Assembly (NCBI RefSeq): GCF_001552135.1
Contig: NZ_BCQP01000020.1
Coordinates: 22,183-86,182, forward strand
Source of the DNA: Actinomadura chibensis NBRC 106107
GTDB taxonomy: Bacteria > Actinomycetota > Actinomycetes > Streptosporangiales > Streptosporangiaceae
DNA: 64,000 nucleotides
Direction of reading: 5' to 3'
A program made the translations under genes and the position numbers. Below are positions 1 through 12,733 of this stretch, in pieces (positions within the stretch are counted from its first letter, which is position 1; each line of letters starts with the position of its first letter). The notes beneath the pieces are model-generated. The model was not told the DNA's origin. It saw only the letters and a list, made by a program, of their open reading frames with translations, and made no database searches.

Positions 1-251
1 TCCTGGAGATCAACGCGGTCACCCGCGACCTGCCGGACGGTCCCGTGCTGTCCGCGACGTGGACGTGGCCCGGCGGCGTCCTCGACCCGGACGACGTCCG
101 GGAGCTGGCGGAGGGCTGGTTCACGGCGCTGCGCGGCCTCGCCGCCGCCGGCGCCGCCGGGACCGGCGCCGGGTTCACCCCGTCCGACCTGCTCGTCGAC
201 CTGGACCAGAGCGAGATCGACGGGCTGCAGGACGCGTGGAGGCGGCGGTGA
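1..251 (+). CDS. NRPS, C-terminal fragment (end of epimerase domain)
   Basis: Only the last 82 codons lie in the window; the reading frame begins before base 1 and stops at TGA 249-251. The fragment matches the C-terminal end of the complete epimerase domain encoded at about 7690-7960: both share the stretches TRDLPDGP and LSATWTW, the GGxL-type helix and the terminal GFTPSDL linker with a DLxQxEID motif. This NRPS therefore ends in an E domain and hands a D-configured intermediate to the next protein, consistent with the DCL-like condensation domain that follows. The stop overlaps the next GTG start (GTGA), so the genes are probably translationally coupled. Substrate and module number are not visible. 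Confidence 0.9.
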   Translation, partial: LEINAVTRDLPDGPVLSATWTWPGGVLDPDDVRELAEGWFTALRGLAAAGAAGTGAGFTPSDLLVDLDQSEIDGLQDAWRRR

Positions 252-3200
252 ACCGGGGGGACATCGAGGACATCCTCCCGCTGTCCCCGCTCCAGCAGGG
301 GTTCTTCTTCCACGCGGTCGTCGACGCCGGGGACTCCGACGTGTACACGGCGCAGCTCGTCCTCGACCTGGACGGGCCGCTGGACGCCGCCGCGCTGCGC
401 GCCGCCGCCGGGACGCTGCTGCGCCGCCACGCCAACCTGCGCGCCGCGTTCTGGCACGAGGACCTGTCGCGCCCCGTGCAGGTGATCCCGCGCGCGGTCG
501 AGCCGCCGTGGACGGAGGTCGACGCGGACGAGGCGGAAGCGGACGCGATCGTCGCGCGGGAGCGGGCGCGCGGGTTCGACCTGACCGCGCCGCCGCTGTT
601 GCGGTTCGTGCTCGTCCGGACGGGCCCCGCCCGCCACCGGCTGATCTTCACCAACCACCACATCCTGCTGGACGGCTGGTCCACGCCGATCCTCGCGACC
701 GAGCTGTTCCTGCTGTACATGCAGGGCGGCCACGACACGGGGATGCCGCGCGTCACCCCGTACAAGACCTACCTGGCGTGGCTCGCGAAGCAGGACCGCG
801 CCGCCGCCGAGGACGCCTGGCGCCGCGCCCTGCACGGCCTGGACGGGCCGAGCCTCGTCGCCCCGCACGCGGCCGGGCGACCTCCGCGCCCGCCCGAGCG
901 CACGGCCACCGAGCTGGACGAACGCGCCACCCGCCGCCTCACCCGCGCGGCCCGCCGCCACGGCGTCACGCTCGGCACCGTCCTGCAAGGGGCATGGGGC
1001 CTGGTCGTCGGGCGGCTGCTCGGGTCGGACGACGTCGTGTTCGGCGCGACCGTGTCCGGGCGCCCGCCGGAGCTGCCCGGCGTCGAAGAGATGATCGGGC
1101 TGTTCATCAACACGCTGCCGGTCCGCGTCCGGTACCGGCTGGACGAACCGCTCGCCGCGCTGATGGAACGGCTCCAGGACGAGCAGACCGGACTCCTCGC
1201 CCACCACCATCTGGGCCTCACCGACATCCAGCGGGTGGCGGGCCACGGCGGCGCGCTGTTCGACACCATGACGGTGCTGGAGAACTACCCGTTCGACCCG
1301 TCCGCGATGGACGGCTCCCTCAACGGCGTCCGCATTGCCGCAGCCGACTCTTACGACGCGACCCACTTCCCCTTGTCCTTCGTGGCCGTGCCCGGGGAGA
1401 GGCTGTCGCTGCGTCTGCATTACCGGCCCGATGTGTATGAGCGTCCCGTCGTGGAGGCGCTGCTCGGGCGCGTCCGCCGTTTCCTGGAGGCGTTCGCCGA
1501 CGACTCCGGACGCCCGATCGGCGCCGTCGCCCTCGCGAGCGACGCCGAGCGGGCCGCCCTCGCCGCCTGGAACGACACCGGCAGGGGCGAACCGTCCGGC
1601 ACGATCCCCGCGCTGTTCGAGGCGCAGGCCGCCCGCACCCCGGACGACGTCGCGCTCGTCTGCGGCGACGCCCGCCTCACCTACGCCGAGCTGGACGGAC
1701 GCGCCGACCGGCTCGCGCGCGAGCTGACCGCGCGGGGGATCGGCCCCGAGGACCGCGTCGCGCTCGTCCTGCCGCGCACCCCGGAGATCGTCGTGGCGAT
1801 CCTCGGCGTGCTGAAGGCGGGCGCGGCGTACGTGCCGATCGACCCGGAGCATCCGGCCGAGCGCGTCCGGTTCATGCTGGACGACTGCCGGCCCGCGCTG
1901 ACCATCACCGAGGGCGGCTTCCCGGCCGGCGCCGGAGGGCACGCACACGACCCGTCCGGCGCCGACCGGGTTCCCCCGTCCCGGCCGTCGCGCCCGCTCC
2001 GTTCGGGGAATGCCGCCTACGTCATCTACACCTCCGGTTCCACCGGGCGCCCGAAAGGCGTGACCGTCCCGCACGGCGGCGTCCTGAACTATTTCGAGGC
2101 GCACCGGGAACGGTTCTTCGACCCGGTGGTCGAAGCCGCCGGTGGACGCCGCCTGCGCTTCGCGCACCTCGCGTCGTTCTCGTTCGACACGTCCTGGATG
2201 GGTCTGCTCTGGATGATGTACGGCCACGAGCTGCACCTCATCGACGACGACACCCGCCGCGACGCCGATGCGTACGCCGCATACGTGGCGCGGGCGCGGA
2301 TCGACCTGGTGAACACCACCCCGTCGCATTTCGCGTCCCTTCTCGAAGCCGGTCTCCTCGACGACGACGGACGGCACCGCCCGGCGCAGCTCCTCCTCGG
2401 CGGCGAGGCGATCCCGGACGCCCTGTGGGAGAGACTCCGCGCCACTCCCGGCGTCACCGCGCGCAATTTCTACGGGCCCACCGAATCCACGATCGACACC
2501 ATGAGCCAGGTCGTCGAGGACCGCGCCCGGCCGTCCGTCGGCGGGCCGTACCGGAACGTCCGCGCCCGCGTGCTGGACGCCGCGCTCCAGCCCGTCCCCG
2601 CCGGCGTCCCCGGCGAGCTGTACCTCGCGGGCGCGCAGCTCGCCCGCGGCTACCACGACCGGCCGGGGCTCACCGCCGAGCGGTTCGTCGCCGACCCGTT
2701 CGGCGCGCCCGGCGACCGCCTCTACCGCACCGGCGACCTCGCCCGATGGCTCCCGGACGGCACGATCGAGCACCTCGGCCGCGCCGACGACCAGGTCAAG
2801 ATCCGCGGCTTCCGGGTCGAGCCCGGCGAGATCGAGCACGTGCTCGCCGGGTGCCCGGGCGTCGCGCGGGCCGCCGTGGTCGCCCGCGCGGACCGTCCCG
2901 GCGACCGGCGGCTCGCCGCCTACGTCGTCGGCGGCCCCGGACTCGACGCGGCGGCGGTCCGGCGGTTCGCGGCCGAGCGGCTGCCCGGCCACATGGTCCC
3001 GGCGGTCACCGTCCTCGATGCGCTGCCGCTCACCGTCAACGGCAAGCTCGACCGGGCCGCGCTGCCCGCCCCCGGCGGCGCCGCGCCGGGCACGCCCCGG
3101 GCGGCGCGGTCGCCCCGGGAGGAGATCCTGCGCGAGCTGTTCGCGGAGGTGCTCGGCGTGGCGCGGGTCGGCGTCGACGACGGGTTCTTCGCGCTCGGCG

Positions 3201-6200
3201 GCGACTCGCTCACCGCCACCCGCCTCGCCGCCCGGATCCGGTCCGCGCTGGGCGTCGAGACGACCGTGCGCACGCTGTTCGAGGCGCCGACCGTCGCGGG
3301 ACTCGCCGCGCGGCTCGCGGACGCGTCCGGCGAGGTGCGGCCGCCGCTCGTCCGCGCGGACCGCCGTCCCGCCGTGGTCCCGCTGTCGTACGCGCAGCGG
3401 CGGCTGTGGTTCCTCAACCGGTTCGAGCGCGCGGCGGCGACGTTCAGCATGCCGGTCGCGCTGCGGCTCACCGGCGCGCTCGACCTCGGCGCGCTGCGCG
3501 ACGCCCTCGGCGACGTCACCGCCCGGCACGAGTCGCTCCGCACGATCTTCCCGGACGCGTCGGGGAGCGCGCGGCAGGTCGTCCTCGACCCGGCCGACGC
3601 GCGTCCCCGCCTCGACGTGGTCGAGATCGGCGAGGACGCGCTGCCGACGGCGCTCGCCGCGATGGCGGGGGAGGGTTTCGACCTGTCCGTCGAACCGCCG
3701 GTCCGGGCGCGGCTGTTCGCGCTCGGCGGCGACGTCCATGTGCTGATGCTCGTCCTGCACCACATCGCGGCGGACGGCTGGTCGATGGCGCCGCTCGCCC
3801 GCGACGTGCTCCACGCCTACGCGGCCCGTTCTGGCGGACGGGCTCCCGAGTGGGCGGAACTGCCCGTGCAGTACGCTGATTACACGCTTTGGCAGCGGGA
3901 GCTTCTGGGGTCGGAGGACGATCCGGAGAGCGTGGTCTCGCGGCAGATCGCGTTCTGGCGGGAGGCTTTGGCGGGGTTGCCGGAGGAGCTTCGGCTTCCG
4001 GCGGACCGGCCGCGCCCGGCGGAGGCGTCCTACCGGGGCCGCACGCACGCCTTCGACCTGAACGCCGACCTGCACGCCGGGCTGCTCGCGGTCGCCCGGC
4101 AGAGCGGCGCGACCCTGTTCATGGTCATGCAGGCCGCGTTCGCCGCGCTGCTGACGCGGTTGGGCGCCGGGACGGACGTGCCGATCGGCTCCCCGATCGC
4201 CGGTCGGACGGACGAGGCGCTCGACGACCTGGTCGGCATGTTCGTGAACATGCTCGTCCTGCGCACGGACACGTCCGGCGACCCGTCGTTCCGGGAACTG
4301 GTCGGACGAGTGAAAGAGGCCGATCTCGCCGCATATGCCCATCAGGATGTTCCGTTCGAGCGGCTCGTCGACGTCCTCAACCCGGCCCGGTCCATGGCAC
4401 GGCATCCGCTGTTCCAGGTCGTCCTTTCATTCCAGAACGATCCGGAGGCGCGGCTGGAACTCGACGGGCTCAGCGGCGGCGCCGAGCCGCTCATATCCGG
4501 TGCCGCGAAATACGACCTTTCCCTTTATCTGGAAGAGCGGCACCGCGACGACGGAACGCCGGGCGGAATCCAGGCCGGGCTCGAATACGCCCTCGACCTC
4601 TTCGACCCCGGCACGGCGGAATCGATCGCGGGACGGTTCGAGCGGCTCGTCCGCGAACTCGTCGCCGACCCGGACGCGCCGATCGGCGCCGCCGACATCC
4701 TCGACCGCCGGGAACGCCGCACCCTCCTGCGCCAATGGGCCGGAGGACGCGCGACTTCGGTCGAACGCTCCACGATCCCTGGCATGTTCGAGGCGCAGGT
4801 GGCGGCGCGTCCGGATGCGTTGGCGGTGTCGTTCGAGGGCGTGTCGTGGACGTATGCGGAGGTGAACGCTAAGGCCAACCGTTTGGCGCGGCGGCTGGTC
4901 GAGTGGGGTGTGGGGCCGGAGCGGTTCGTGGCGTTGGCGCTGCCGCGTTCGGCTGATCTGGTGGTCGCGGTTCTGGCGGTGTTGAAGGCGGGTGCTGCCT
5001 ATGTGCCGATCGATCCGGATTATCCGGCGGATCGGATCGCGTACATGGTGGAGGACGCCAAGCCCGTCCTGACGCTGGGCCCGGATGACCTGGACGCGTC
5101 CGGCTACGACGATTCCAACCTAGACGTTGATATTTTGCCGGATAATCCGGCGTATGTGATTTATACGTCGGGGTCGACGGGGCGGCCGAAGGGTGTGGTG
5201 GTTCCGCATCAGAACGTGGTGCGGTTGCTGCGCTCTACCGAGGACTGGTTCGGTTTCGGCCCGGATGATGTCTGGACGCTGTTCCACTCCTACGCCTTCG
5301 ACTTCACCGTCTGGGAATTGTGGGGATCGCTGCTTTACGGCGGTCGCCTCGTCGTCGTGCCGTATCTGACGTCCCGGTCGCCCGCCGACTTCCTCGGACT
5401 GCTGGAGGCGGAGCGGGTCACGGTCCTGAATCAGACGCCGTCAGCCTTCTACCAATTGATGGCCGCTGACAAAGACAATCCCGGAGCCGATCTGGCACTG
5501 CGGTACATCGTCTTCGGCGGTGAAGCGCTCGACCTCCGGCGGCTTGACGATTGGTATTCGCGGCATCCCGAGGACGCTCCGACGCTGGTCAACATGTATG
5601 GCATCACCGAAACCACCGTGCATGTCTCCTATCTGGCTCTCGATCGCGCGTATGCGGCGACCGCGCCCGGCAGTGCCATCGGTATTGGCATTCCCGATCT
5701 ACGCGTCTACATCCTGGATTCAAGGCTCCAGCCCGTACCGCCCGGCGTGGTGGGTGAACTGTTCGTCGCGGGCCCTGGATTGGCGCGCGGGTATTTGAAC
5801 CGTCCCGCGCTGTCGGCCGAGCGGTTCGTCGCCGATCCGTTCGGCGCGCCCGGTACCCGCATGTACCGGACCGGGGACCTTGGACGCTGGCTGAAGGACG
5901 GCACGCTCGAATACCTCGGACGCGCCGACCAGCAGGTCCAGTTGCGCGGATTCCGGATCGAGCTGGGCGAAGTCCAGGCCGTTCTGACCAAGCACGAATC
6001 CGTCCGGGACGCCGCCGTCATCGTCCGCGACAACCGCCTGATCGCCTACGTGACCGGCTCCGGAACCGACCCGGCGGAACTGCGCCGCAGCGCCGCCAAG
6101 GACCTTCCCGATTACATGGTCCCGGCGGCCGTCGTGGAACTGGACGCCCTTCCGCTCACCCCCAACGGCAAACTGGACCGCGACGCGCTGCCCGATCCCC

Positions 6201-7960
6201 GCGAAACCGCGAAAGTGTCGTCCCGCGCACCCCGCACCACCGAAGAGGAAATACTCGCGGGCCTGTTCGCTGAAGTTCTCGGCCTGGAAAACGTCGGCAT
6301 CGACGACGGATTCTTCGACCTTGGCGGCGATTCCATCATCGCGATCCAACTCGTCTCCCGCGCCCGCCAATCCGGATTGGTCATAACCCCGCGCGACGTC
6401 TTCCAACACCAAACCGTCGAAGAACTCGCCACAACGGCGAAACCCGTCAGCGAAGCGAACCAGGTCGAACCGGAACCGCCGCGCGCGGGCATAGGACGAA
6501 TCCCGGCCACGCCCATCATGCGCTGGTTCCAAGCCCTCAACGGCCCGACGACGGGCTACAGCCAGCGGCTGCTCCTCCGGGTCCCGCCGGACCTCGGCGT
6601 GGAGAGGCTGACGGCGGCGCTCCAGACCGTCCTGGACCACCACGACATGCTCCGCCTCCGCGCCACCGCCACCGAATTCGAGGTGCTCGAACCCGGCGCG
6701 ATCGACGCGGCCCCGCTCGTCCGGCGCGTCGACGTGTCCGCGCTCGACACACCGTCACTCCGGGCCGTCCTCGCCGACGAGGCGGAGCGGGCCCGCCGCC
6801 GACTTGTCCCGTCCGCCGGGACACTGGCGCAACTGGTCTGGTTCGACGCGGGCCCGGACCGCTCGGGACGCCTCCTCCTCACCCTCCACCACCTCGCCGT
6901 GGACGGCGTGACCTGGCGCATCATCGTCCCGGACCTCGTCACGGCCTGGGCCGGGGGAAACCTCGGCCCCGTCCCGACGTCGTACCGGCGGTGGGCGCGG
7001 CGGCTCGCCGCCGCGGCCTCGGACCCGGCCCGGACGGCCGAGCTGCCGTTCTGGGAGGACGTCCTCGCCACCCCCGACCCGCCCCTCGGCGCGCGCCCCC
7101 TGGACCCGGCCGCCGACACGTTCGCGACGGCCCGCCACCGCACCCTCGACCTGCCCGCCGACGTCACCGGACCGCTGCTCACCGACGTCCCGGCCGCGTT
7201 CCACGGGCGCGTCAACGACGTGCTCCTCACCGGCCTCGCCCTCGCCGTCGCCGAATGGCGCCGCGACCGCGGGATCACCGACGACACGGCCGTCCTCATC
7301 GACCTCGAAGGGCACGGCCGGGAGGAGATCGTCCCGGGCGTCGACCTGTCCCGCACGGCGGGCTGGTTCACCTCGATCTTCCCGGTGCGGCTGGACGCCG
7401 GACGGGTCGAGCCCGCCGACGTCCGCGACGGCGGGCAGGCCGTCGGCACCGCGCTCAAGCGGGTCAAGGAGCAGCTCCGCGAGATCCCCGACAACGGGAT
7501 CGGCCACGGGATCCTCCGGCACCTCGCCCGCGCGGCGACCCTCGCCGCCGAGCACCCGCAGATCGCGTTCAACTACCTCGGCCGGTCCGCCGCGCCCGAG
7601 GCCGCCGACTGGGCGCCCGCCGACCGGGCCGACGCCGCCGCGCTCGGCCCCGGCCAGGACGGCGCGCTCGCCCTCGTCCACGCGATCGAGGTCAACGCGC
7701 ACACCCGCGACCTCCCGGACGGCCCCGAGCTGTCCGCGACCTGGACGTGGGCGGGCGCCCTGTTCGAGGACGCGGCGATCGACGACCTCGCCGGACGCTG
7801 GTTCGCCGCGCTGCGCGGCCTCGTCGCGCACGTCGCGGGCGGCGCGTCCGGCGGCCCGGTCGGCGGGTTCACGCCGTCCGACCTGCCCCTCGTGGACCTC
7901 GGCCAGGACGAGATCGACGAGCTGGCCGCCGAACTCGACGGTGAAGGGGAGCCGGAGTGA
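248..7960 (+). CDS. Two-module NRPS, C-A-PCP-C-A-PCP-E, second module predicted Thr then epimerised
   Basis: A 2570-aa cytoplasmic assembly-line enzyme. The start is GTG 248, overlapping the upstream stop as GTGA; an open frame continues upstream but lies on the preceding NRPS and is not used. Domains by approximate residue: C1 5-440 (LPLSPLQQG start, NHHILLDGW near 136, DCL type after an E domain); A1 440-930 ([11 protein letters not shown] near 594); PCP1 with LGGDSL near 987; C2 1045-1490 ([10 protein letters not shown] near 1171, LCL type); A2 1505-1960; PCP2 with LGGDSI near 2029; E 2083-2560 (LHHLAVDG near 2213 and FNYLGR). Aligned to the GrsA positions, the A2 code reads D-F-W-N-V-G-M-V-H, one residue from the threonine signature DFWNIGMVHK. 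A1 has [11 protein letters not shown] at the start of its pocket, one residue shorter than usual, so I give no substrate for it. The A2 segment has less extreme third-position GC than its flanks. Confidence 0.96.
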   Translation: MNRGDIEDILPLSPLQQGFFFHAVVDAGDSDVYTAQLVLDLDGPLDAAALRAAAGTLLRRHANLRAAFWHEDLSRPVQVIPRAVEPPWTEVDADEAEADAIVARERARGFDLTAPPLLRFVLVRTGPARHRLIFTNHHILLDGWSTPILATELFLLYMQGGHDTGMPRVTPYKTYLAWLAKQDRAAAEDAWRRALHGLDGPSLVAPHAAGRPPRPPERTATELDERATRRLTRAARRHGVTLGTVLQGAWGLVVGRLLGSDDVVFGATVSGRPPELPGVEEMIGLFINTLPVRVRYRLDEPLAALMERLQDEQTGLLAHHHLGLTDIQRVAGHGGALFDTMTVLENYPFDPSAMDGSLNGVRIAAADSYDATHFPLSFVAVPGERLSLRLHYRPDVYERPVVEALLGRVRRFLEAFADDSGRPIGAVALASDAERAALAAWNDTGRGEPSGTIPALFEAQAARTPDDVALVCGDARLTYAELDGRADRLARELTARGIGPEDRVALVLPRTPEIVVAILGVLKAGAAYVPIDPEHPAERVRFMLDDCRPALTITEGGFPAGAGGHAHDPSGADRVPPSRPSRPLRSGNAAYVIYTSGSTGRPKGVTVPHGGVLNYFEAHRERFFDPVVEAAGGRRLRFAHLASFSFDTSWMGLLWMMYGHELHLIDDDTRRDADAYAAYVARARIDLVNTTPSHFASLLEAGLLDDDGRHRPAQLLLGGEAIPDALWERLRATPGVTARNFYGPTESTIDTMSQVVEDRARPSVGGPYRNVRARVLDAALQPVPAGVPGELYLAGAQLARGYHDRPGLTAERFVADPFGAPGDRLYRTGDLARWLPDGTIEHLGRADDQVKIRGFRVEPGEIEHVLAGCPGVARAAVVARADRPGDRRLAAYVVGGPGLDAAAVRRFAAERLPGHMVPAVTVLDALPLTVNGKLDRAALPAPGGAAPGTPRAARSPREEILRELFAEVLGVARVGVDDGFFALGGDSLTATRLAARIRSALGVETTVRTLFEAPTVAGLAARLADASGEVRPPLVRADRRPAVVPLSYAQRRLWFLNRFERAAATFSMPVALRLTGALDLGALRDALGDVTARHESLRTIFPDASGSARQVVLDPADARPRLDVVEIGEDALPTALAAMAGEGFDLSVEPPVRARLFALGGDVHVLMLVLHHIAADGWSMAPLARDVLHAYAARSGGRAPEWAELPVQYADYTLWQRELLGSEDDPESVVSRQIAFWREALAGLPEELRLPADRPRPAEASYRGRTHAFDLNADLHAGLLAVARQSGATLFMVMQAAFAALLTRLGAGTDVPIGSPIAGRTDEALDDLVGMFVNMLVLRTDTSGDPSFRELVGRVKEADLAAYAHQDVPFERLVDVLNPARSMARHPLFQVVLSFQNDPEARLELDGLSGGAEPLISGAAKYDLSLYLEERHRDDGTPGGIQAGLEYALDLFDPGTAESIAGRFERLVRELVADPDAPIGAADILDRRERRTLLRQWAGGRATSVERSTIPGMFEAQVAARPDALAVSFEGVSWTYAEVNAKANRLARRLVEWGVGPERFVALALPRSADLVVAVLAVLKAGAAYVPIDPDYPADRIAYMVEDAKPVLTLGPDDLDASGYDDSNLDVDILPDNPAYVIYTSGSTGRPKGVVVPHQNVVRLLRSTEDWFGFGPDDVWTLFHSYAFDFTVWELWGSLLYGGRLVVVPYLTSRSPADFLGLLEAERVTVLNQTPSAFYQLMAADKDNPGADLALRYIVFGGEALDLRRLDDWYSRHPEDAPTLVNMYGITETTVHVSYLALDRAYAATAPGSAIGIGIPDLRVYILDSRLQPVPPGVVGELFVAGPGLARGYLNRPALSAERFVADPFGAPGTRMYRTGDLGRWLKDGTLEYLGRADQQVQLRGFRIELGEVQAVLTKHESVRDAAVIVRDNRLIAYVTGSGTDPAELRRSAAKDLPDYMVPAAVVELDALPLTPNGKLDRDALPDPRETAKVSSRAPRTTEEEILAGLFAEVLGLENVGIDDGFFDLGGDSIIAIQLVSRARQSGLVITPRDVFQHQTVEELATTAKPVSEANQVEPEPPRAGIGRIPATPIMRWFQALNGPTTGYSQRLLLRVPPDLGVERLTAALQTVLDHHDMLRLRATATEFEVLEPGAIDAAPLVRRVDVSALDTPSLRAVLADEAERARRRLVPSAGTLAQLVWFDAGPDRSGRLLLTLHHLAVDGVTWRIIVPDLVTAWAGGNLGPVPTSYRRWARRLAAAASDPARTAELPFWEDVLATPDPPLGARPLDPAADTFATARHRTLDLPADVTGPLLTDVPAAFHGRVNDVLLTGLALAVAEWRRDRGITDDTAVLIDLEGHGREEIVPGVDLSRTAGWFTSIFPVRLDAGRVEPADVRDGGQAVGTALKRVKEQLREIPDNGIGHGILRHLARAATLAAEHPQIAFNYLGRSAAPEAADWAPADRADAAALGPGQDGALALVHAIEVNAHTRDLPDGPELSATWTWAGALFEDAAIDDLAGRWFAALRGLVAHVAGGASGGPVGGFTPSDLPLVDLGQDEIDELAAELDGEGEPE

Positions 7961-10900
7961 GCGCGTCGCAGCTTGAGGACATCCTGCCGCTGTCCCCGTT
8001 GCAGCAGGGCCTGTTCTTCCACGCGCTGTACGACTCGGGCCGCGACGTCTACACCGCGCAGACCGTGGTCGACCTGCGCGGCCCCCTCGACGCGGACGCG
8101 CTGCGCGCCGCCGCCGCGACCCTGCTGCGCCGGCACGCCAACCTGCGCGCCGGGTTCCGGCAGCGGAAGGAGGGCTCGCCCGTCCAGGTCGTCCACCGGA
8201 GGGTCGGGCTGCCGTGGCGGGACGCCGACCTCTCCGCCCTCCCACGCGACGAGCGCGAGGCCAAGGCCCGCGAGATGGCGGACGCCGAACGCGCCCGCCC
8301 GTTCGACATGGCGAAACCGCCGCTGCTCCGCTTCCTGCTCCTCAAGCTGGCGGACGACCTGCACCGCATGGTCTTCACCAACCACCACATCGTCCTGGAC
8401 GGCTGGTCCACCCCCGTCCTCCAGACCGAGCTGTTCGCCCTGTACCTGGCCAAGGGCGACGACACGGGGATGCCGCGCGTCACCCCGTACAAGACCTACC
8501 TGGCGTGGCTCGCGAAGCAGGACCGCGCCGCCGCCGAGGACGCCTGGCGCCGCGCTCTCGACGGCGTCCACGAACCCACCCTCGTGGCCCCGGCCGCGCC
8601 CGAGCCCGGCGCGGAACCTCCCGGACGGGTCAGAACCCGCCTCACCGAAGAATTCACCTCCGCGCTCAGCGCGCGCGCCCGCGCCCACGGCGTCACCCTC
8701 AACACGGTGTTGCAGCTCGCCTGGGGCGTCCTGGTCGGCGGGCTCACCGGTTCGGCCGACGTGGTGTTCGGCGCGGCGGTGTCCGGGCGTCCGCCGGAGC
8801 TGCCGGGCGTGGAGCGGATGATCGGGCTGTTCATCAACACGCTGCCGGTCCGGGTGCGGGTCCGCCCGGCCGACACCGTCGCCGCCGCGCTGACCCGGCT
8901 CCAGGACGAGCAGGCCGCGCTGCTGCCGCACCACCACCTCGGCCTGTCCGACATCCAGCGCCTCACCGGCGGCGGGACGCTGTTCGACACCATGACCGTC
9001 CTGGAGAACTACCCGTTCGACCAAGAGACGGCGGGCGCCGACCTCGGCGGACTCACCCTCCACGCCGTGGACGGCTACGACGCCTCGCACTACCCGCTGA
9101 CGCTCGCCGCCATCCCCGGCCCCCGGCTCTCCCTCCGCATCGACCACCGCGCCGCCCTTCACACCGCGGACGACGCGCGCCGCCTGGCGCGCCGCCTCGT
9201 CCGCGTCCTGGAGGCGATCGCCCGCCACCCCGACCTGCCGCTCGGCCGGATCGACACCCTGGACGGCGACGAGCGCGCCCTCGTCCTCGACGCCTGGCAG
9301 GGACCGGCCGACCGCCGCCGTCCCGGCACGCTCACCGGGCGCTTCGCCGAGCAGGCCGCGAAGACGCCGCACGTCATCGCCGTCCGCGCCGCCGGGGAGC
9401 CGACCACCTACGCGGAGCTGGACGCGCGGGCCAACCGCCTCGCGCACCGCCTCGCCGGGCTCGGCGTCGGACGCGAGACGCCGGTCGCCGTCCTGCTCGA
9501 AAGATCTGCCGACACGGTGGCGGTATCGCTGGCAATTCTCAAGGCGGGCGGGGCCTACGCGCCAATCCATCACGGCCACCCGCCCGACCGGATGGCATGG
9601 GCGGTCGCGGAGGTCGGCGCGCCCGTCCTCGTCACCGACACCGCGATGCGCGACCGCCTGCCCGGCCTGGACGCCCGTCTGATGGTCGTGGACGACGACC
9701 CCGAGATCGCCGCCCAGCCCGACACGGCCCCGGACGTCCCGTGCCATCCCGAGCAGCTCGCCTGCGTGCTGTTCACGTCGGGGTCGACGGGCGTGCCGAA
9801 GGGCGTCATGCTGCGCCACCGCGACGCCGTCGACCTCGCCACCGACGGGCGGCTCGGCGGCGGCGCGCACGACCGCGTCCTCGTCCACTCCCCGCACGCC
9901 TTCGACGCCTCCCTCTACGAGCTGTGGACGCCCCTGCTGCGCGGCGGGACCGCCGTCGTCGCGCCGCCCGGCCCGCTCGACGGCGCGGCCCTCGAGAAGA
10001 TCATCGCGGCCGAGGACCTCACCGGCCTGTTCCTCACGACCACCCTGTTCAACCTCGTCGCGGACGAGCGCCCGCACGCGTTCGCGCGGCTCCGCGAGGT
10101 GCTGACCGGCGGGGAGGCGGGCTCGCCCGGCGCGATCCGCAAGGTCCTCGCCGCCTGCCCGGACACCGAGGTCGGCAACGCCTACGGCCCCACCGAGGCC
10201 ACCACGTACACGACGATCGCCGGGCAGCGGGCGCGGCTCGCCGACCCGGACGAGACGTCCGCCGTCCTCGGCCGCCCCCTCGACGGCGTGCGCGTCTACG
10301 TACTGGACGGCGCGCTCCGGCCCGTCCCGCCGGGCACCGTCGGCGAGGCGTACCTCGCGGGCGCCGGGGTCGGCCGCGGCTACCTCGGGCGCCCCGCCGC
10401 GACCGGGGAGCGCTACGTCGCCGACCCGTTCGGCCCGCCCGGCGCCCGCATGTACCGGACGGGCGACCTCGTCCGGTGGCGCCCGGACGGCGCGCTCGAC
10501 TACGTCGACCGCGCCGACTCCCAGGTCAAGGTCCGCGGGTTCCGGATCGAGCCGGACGAGGTCGAGGCCGCCGTCGCCGCGCATCCCGCCGTCGCGAACG
10601 TCGCCGTCGTCGCCCGCGACGACGCGCCCGGCGGCAGGGCCCTCGTCGCCTACGTCATCGCCCCGGCGCTGGACGGCCTGCGCGACTTCGTCAGGGAGCG
10701 GCTGCCCGAGTACATGGTCCCGGCCGCGTTCGTCCGGCTCGACACGTTCCCCGTCGGGCCGAACGGGAAGCTGGACCGGCGCGCCCTGCCCGCGCCCGAC
10801 TACGGCGGCGCCGCCGCCGGACGCGCCCCCCGCACCCCGGACGAGGAGCGGCTCTGCGCGATCGTCGCGGACGTCCTCGGGCTCGACCGCGTCGGCGCCG

Positions 10901-11862
10901 ACGCCGGCTTCTTCGACATCGGCGGCGACAGCATCTCCGCGCTGCGGCTCGCCGCCCGCGCGCGGCGGGAGGGCTTCGACCTCACCCCGCGCGACGTGTT
11001 CACCCGCCAGACCGTCGAGGCGCTGGCCGGGACGGCGGAGCCCGAAGGCGACCGGCCGGGGTTCGAGGTGCTGCTCCCGATCCGGACGTCCGGGACGCGG
11101 CCGCCTCTCTTCTTCGTCCACCCGGCGGGCGGGCTGGCGTGGAGCTACCTCCAGTTCCAGCGCCACCTCGGGCCCGACCAGCCGCTCTACGGGCTCCAGG
11201 CCCGCGCGTTCACCCGGTCCGAGCTGCCGGAGTCGGTGGAGGAGATGGCGGCCGACTACCTGGAGCAGGTCCGGAGCGTCCGGCCGTCCGGGCCCTACCA
11301 CCTCGCGGGATGGTCGCTCGGCGGGCTCGTCGCCTACGAGATGGCCGTCCGGCTCCAGGACGCGGGCGAGCGCGTCGGCCTGCTCGCCCTCATCGACGCC
11401 TACCACGGCCAGGACCTCGGCTCCGAGCACCGCGACGTCCTCCCCGAGCTGCTGGAGTCGATCGGTGTCGACGCGACCATGGTCGCCCCGGACGGACACC
11501 CCGACCTGCCGCGCATCATGGCCGTCCTCGCCGAACGCGGCGACGCCCTCGCCACCCTGGGCGAGGACGACCTCGTCAACGTCTACCGCAACTACGAGAA
11601 CGGCGTCCGCCACGCCGAGCGGTACCGGCCGGGACGGTTCCGCGGCGACGTCGACTTCTTCACCGCGCTGCGGGGACGCGCCCCCGGCGCGCCGAGCGGG
11701 CCGTCCACCTGGGGGCCGCTCGTCGACGGCGCGGTCGCCGACCACCCCGTCGACGCCGAGCACCACCTGCTCATGGAGCCCGGCCCGGCCGCCGCGCTCG
11801 GCGCCGTCCTCGCCGCCCGCCTCGACGCACTGCACCGCGACCACGGAAAGGGACGCTCATGA
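7957..11862 (+). CDS. Termination NRPS, C-A-PCP-TE
   Basis: 1301 aa, GTG start overlapping the preceding stop (GTGA). Domains by approximate residue: C 5-450 ([18 protein letters not shown] near 143, DCL type, fitting the upstream epimerase); A 458-960 ([11 protein letters not shown] near 606, [10 protein letters not shown]); PCP with IGGDSI near 992; type I thioesterase 1045-1300. The TE nucleophile sits in GWSLGG (Ser near 1120), an Asp follows in ALIDAYH, and the likely His is in AEHHLL near 1269. It should add the last residue and release the peptide by hydrolysis or cyclisation. The A-domain pocket reads roughly D-A-Y-L-L-G-A-T-Y, for which I have no confident substrate. The protein is a complete stand-alone module, so it closes the assembly line. 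Confidence 0.96.
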   Translation: MSASQLEDILPLSPLQQGLFFHALYDSGRDVYTAQTVVDLRGPLDADALRAAAATLLRRHANLRAGFRQRKEGSPVQVVHRRVGLPWRDADLSALPRDEREAKAREMADAERARPFDMAKPPLLRFLLLKLADDLHRMVFTNHHIVLDGWSTPVLQTELFALYLAKGDDTGMPRVTPYKTYLAWLAKQDRAAAEDAWRRALDGVHEPTLVAPAAPEPGAEPPGRVRTRLTEEFTSALSARARAHGVTLNTVLQLAWGVLVGGLTGSADVVFGAAVSGRPPELPGVERMIGLFINTLPVRVRVRPADTVAAALTRLQDEQAALLPHHHLGLSDIQRLTGGGTLFDTMTVLENYPFDQETAGADLGGLTLHAVDGYDASHYPLTLAAIPGPRLSLRIDHRAALHTADDARRLARRLVRVLEAIARHPDLPLGRIDTLDGDERALVLDAWQGPADRRRPGTLTGRFAEQAAKTPHVIAVRAAGEPTTYAELDARANRLAHRLAGLGVGRETPVAVLLERSADTVAVSLAILKAGGAYAPIHHGHPPDRMAWAVAEVGAPVLVTDTAMRDRLPGLDARLMVVDDDPEIAAQPDTAPDVPCHPEQLACVLFTSGSTGVPKGVMLRHRDAVDLATDGRLGGGAHDRVLVHSPHAFDASLYELWTPLLRGGTAVVAPPGPLDGAALEKIIAAEDLTGLFLTTTLFNLVADERPHAFARLREVLTGGEAGSPGAIRKVLAACPDTEVGNAYGPTEATTYTTIAGQRARLADPDETSAVLGRPLDGVRVYVLDGALRPVPPGTVGEAYLAGAGVGRGYLGRPAATGERYVADPFGPPGARMYRTGDLVRWRPDGALDYVDRADSQVKVRGFRIEPDEVEAAVAAHPAVANVAVVARDDAPGGRALVAYVIAPALDGLRDFVRERLPEYMVPAAFVRLDTFPVGPNGKLDRRALPAPDYGGAAAGRAPRTPDEERLCAIVADVLGLDRVGADAGFFDIGGDSISALRLAARARREGFDLTPRDVFTRQTVEALAGTAEPEGDRPGFEVLLPIRTSGTRPPLFFVHPAGGLAWSYLQFQRHLGPDQPLYGLQARAFTRSELPESVEEMAADYLEQVRSVRPSGPYHLAGWSLGGLVAYEMAVRLQDAGERVGLLALIDAYHGQDLGSEHRDVLPELLESIGVDATMVAPDGHPDLPRIMAVLAERGDALATLGEDDLVNVYRNYENGVRHAERYRPGRFRGDVDFFTALRGRAPGAPSGPSTWGPLVDGAVADHPVDAEHHLLMEPGPAAALGAVLAARLDALHRDHGKGRS

Positions 11863-12068
11863 CCAACCCGTTCGAGGACCCCGACGGCGCCTACCTCGTC
11901 CTCGTCAACGCCGAGGGCCAGTACTCGCTGTGGCCGGCGTTCGCCGACGTCCCCGCCGGGTGGACGGTCGCCAAGGACGCCGCCCCCCGGCAGGACTGCC
12001 TCGACCACATCGAGGAGAACTGGACGGACATGCGGCCGAACAGCCTCATCGAGGCGATGGGCGGCTGA
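11859..12068 (+). CDS. MbtH-like protein
   Basis: 69 aa, ATG start overlapping the NRPS stop as ATGA. The family hallmarks are present: NPFED at the start, [15 protein letters not shown], and [17 protein letters not shown] near the end. MbtH proteins bind NRPS adenylation domains and stimulate or solubilise them. Its position directly after the termination synthetase makes it the dedicated helper of this operon. Length and motifs are normal. Confidence 0.95.
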   Translation: MTNPFEDPDGAYLVLVNAEGQYSLWPAFADVPAGWTVAKDAAPRQDCLDHIEENWTDMRPNSLIEAMGG

Positions 12069-12070
12069 GG

Positions 12071-12733
12071 GTGGCCGACCCCGCCGGGGCGGCCGACCTC
12101 GTCGTCCCCGCGGTCACCGAGTGGACGATGGAGATGACGGACGCGGCCGACCTGCGTCCCGCGCCGCTGCCCGGGGCCGAGATGACGTTCACGCTCGCCC
12201 GGCGCCCGTCGGCGGACGTGAACCGCGCCCTGTACGCGGCGGTCGGCGCCCGCGTCTGCTGGACGGACCGCTTCCCCTGGACGCACGCCGACTGGCGCGC
12301 CTGGGTGGAGCGCCCCGAGCTGAGCACGTGGCTCGCGCTGGCCGAGGGGACGATCGCCGGGTTCTTCGAGATCGAGGCGCAGCCCGGCGGCGACACCGAG
12401 GTCTGCCTCGTCGGCCTCACGCCCCCGTTCGTCGGCCGGGGCTGCGGCGGGTACCTCGTCGAGCAGTGCGCCCGGCGGGCCTGGCGGCGCGGGACGCTGT
12501 GGGCCGCGGGGACCGGGCCCGCCTCGCGGGTGTGGCTGCGCACGAGCAGCCTCGACCACCCGAACGCGCTCGCCAATTACCGGCGCCGTGGCTTTAGGGT
12601 GGCGGCGGAGGCCACCGCGCCGAAGCCCGTCCCGGACCCGCGGGTCGCGCCCTGGCCGCTGCCGCACGACCCGCGCCGCGCGGCGCGCGGACCGGCGGCC
12701 GCCCGGCGCGAGGAGGAGGAGTTGATCACGTGA
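12071..12733 (+). CDS. GNAT family N-acetyltransferase
   Basis: About 220 aa if translation starts at GTG 12071, two bases after the MbtH stop; an in-frame ATG at 12127 is the alternative. The acetyl-CoA-binding signature is visible as LTPPFVGRGCGGYLVEQCAR, and the end of the fold as HPNALANYRRRGF. The size and the N-terminal VTEWTMEMT region are like stand-alone actinobacterial GNAT enzymes. Co-transcription with the NRPS genes and an overlapping next start suggest a tailoring role such as acylation of a peptide amine, but no substrate can be read from the sequence. The region before the stop is rich in Ala, Arg and Glu because it doubles as the ribosome-binding region of the next gene. Confidence 0.85.
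   Translation: MADPAGAADLVVPAVTEWTMEMTDAADLRPAPLPGAEMTFTLARRPSADVNRALYAAVGARVCWTDRFPWTHADWRAWVERPELSTWLALAEGTIAGFFEIEAQPGGDTEVCLVGLTPPFVGRGCGGYLVEQCARRAWRRGTLWAAGTGPASRVWLRTSSLDHPNALANYRRRGFRVAAEATAPKPVPDPRVAPWPLPHDPRRAARGPAAARREEEELIT

Noticed and set aside
7573..11844. A 1423-codon open frame on the - strand opposite the termination NRPS
   Set aside because: It mirrors the high-GC codon pattern of the NRPS, has Arg/Gly/Val-rich composition with no domain, and the + strand frame carries all NRPS motifs.
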